Source of the DNA: an uncultured Anderseniella sp. | GTDB lineage: Bacteria; Pseudomonadota; Alphaproteobacteria; Rhizobiales; Aestuariivirgaceae | DNA length: 64,000 nt | Direction: 5' to 3' | Assembly (NCBI GenBank): GCA_947488295.1 | Contig: CANKYU010000005.1 | Location: 62,001 to 126,000, forward strand | Shown: piece by piece, positions 63,496 through 64,000 of the stretch | Layout of the letters: the number at the start of each line of letters is the position of its first letter | Numbering within the stretch: position 1 is the stretch's first letter | The notes under the pieces: generated by a model | The model's input: only the letters and a program-made list of their open reading frames with translations | Database searches by the model: none | Told to the model about the DNA's origin: nothing | Translations under genes and position numbers: made by a program

Positions 63496-64000
63496 GTGAA
63501 ACAGCCGACAATTGAACTCTATTACTGGCCGACTCCGAACGGATGGAAAATCTCCATCATGCTGGAAGAATGCGGGCTGCCCTACACGGTGCGCTACGTT
63601 GATATTCTGAAGGGCGATCAGTTCGAGGCTGATTTTCTGGAGATTGCACCCAACAATCGCATGCCGGCGATCGTGGATCCCGACGGACCGGGAGGCGAGC
63701 CTGTTTCTGTTTTTGAATCCGGCGCCATACTGCAGTATCTCGGCAACAAGACGGGGCAATTCTATCCGGCCGACCCGCGTCGGCGGGTTGCGGTTGAGCA
63801 ATGGCTGTACTGGCAAATGGGGGGCCTTGGACCAATGTGCGGGCAGGCTCATCATTTTCGGTTCTATGCCCGCGAAGAATTACCTTATGCCATCGAGCGC
63901 TACACCAGCGAGGTCGCGAGGCTTTACGGGGTGATGAATACCCAACTGGCCAGGACAGAGTATCTGGCGGGTGAGTATTCCATTGCGGACATGGCGTGCA
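63496..64000 (+). CDS. Glutathione S-transferase (3' truncated by the window)
   Basis: The first 168 residues of a GST, read from GTG 63496 with CAGGAGAGG before it. Seen: LYYWPTPNGWKISIMLEECG (N-terminal thioredoxin-like domain), NNRMPAIVD with the cis-Pro loop, and VFESGAILQYLGNKTG (glutathione gamma-Glu site), then helical WLYWQMGGLGPMCGQAHHF. This pattern fits the YfcG/Nu-class disulfide-reductase GSTs. It is different from the GST at 46956. The C terminus lies beyond the window. Confidence 0.88.
   Translation, partial: MKQPTIELYYWPTPNGWKISIMLEECGLPYTVRYVDILKGDQFEADFLEIAPNNRMPAIVDPDGPGGEPVSVFESGAILQYLGNKTGQFYPADPRRRVAVEQWLYWQMGGLGPMCGQAHHFRFYAREELPYAIERYTSEVARLYGVMNTQLARTEYLAGEYSIADMAC

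Overview
The window reads as high-GC chromosome of a marine-type alphaproteobacterium, most likely Hyphomicrobiales or a near relative. Inference rests on the gene order nagZ-scpA-scpB-tatABC ... serS-surE-pcm-nlpD-like-DUF815 ATPase-yajC-secD-secF-NDUFAF3-like-NDUFAF6-like-trmFO, a well known alphaproteobacterial housekeeping block, and on the sulfonate-degrading genes at the left edge. No rRNA, tRNA, CRISPR array, transposase, integrase or phage gene was recognised by eye.

Layout. 1-3.8 kb: a plus-strand catabolic operon (HisD-like sulfopropanediol dehydrogenase, SDR, two-subunit sulfopyruvate decarboxylase, FMN alpha-hydroxy-acid dehydrogenase) that would turn C3 sulfonates such as dihydroxypropanesulfonate or sulfolactate into sulfoacetaldehyde. 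4-8 kb: DEAD-box helicase, a CIA30/DUF2177 pair, a [2Fe-2S] ferredoxin, an XRE-cupin regulator and a small membrane protein. 8.2-15.3 kb: nagZ, scpA, scpB and tatABC, with a LicD-cytidylyltransferase fusion and a lone ABC ATPase lying between scpB and tatA.

15.4-42.2 kb: accessory DNA that splits tatC from serS. It holds (a) a copper/metal island: Spy-like protein, cytochrome c', CusF-like, Tat-exported multicopper oxidase, TolC-like lipoprotein, small lipoprotein, His-rich protein, and a divergent copper P-type ATPase behind a MerR/CueR-type 19-bp-spacer promoter; (b) an OxyR-like LysR regulator divergent from an isocitrate-dehydrogenase-like protein whose catalytic Tyr and Lys positions are changed; (c) a ten-gene minus-strand operon for uptake (DppABCDF) and hydrolysis (three M20 peptidases, gamma-glutamyltransferase, amidase) of peptides or amide conjugates; (d) an EamA exporter and a large repeat-bearing OmpA-domain protein.

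42.6-54.4 kb resumes the housekeeping block, including a catalytically degenerate LytM protein and the SecDF-YajC translocase auxiliary. 54.4-64 kb carries an alpha/beta hydrolase, a LysR regulator, uvrA, an MBL-fold hydrolase, gatB, a GNAT acetyltransferase, an EEP-family hydrolase and a GST truncated by the window end.

The most unusual items are the IDH-like protein with altered catalytic residues beside an OxyR-like regulator lacking the first redox cysteine, the LicD-cytidylyltransferase fusion with an HANH motif, two very small exported/membrane ORFs in the copper island, competing RNA hairpins between yajC and secD, and the co-occurrence of homologues of three mitochondrial complex I assembly factors.
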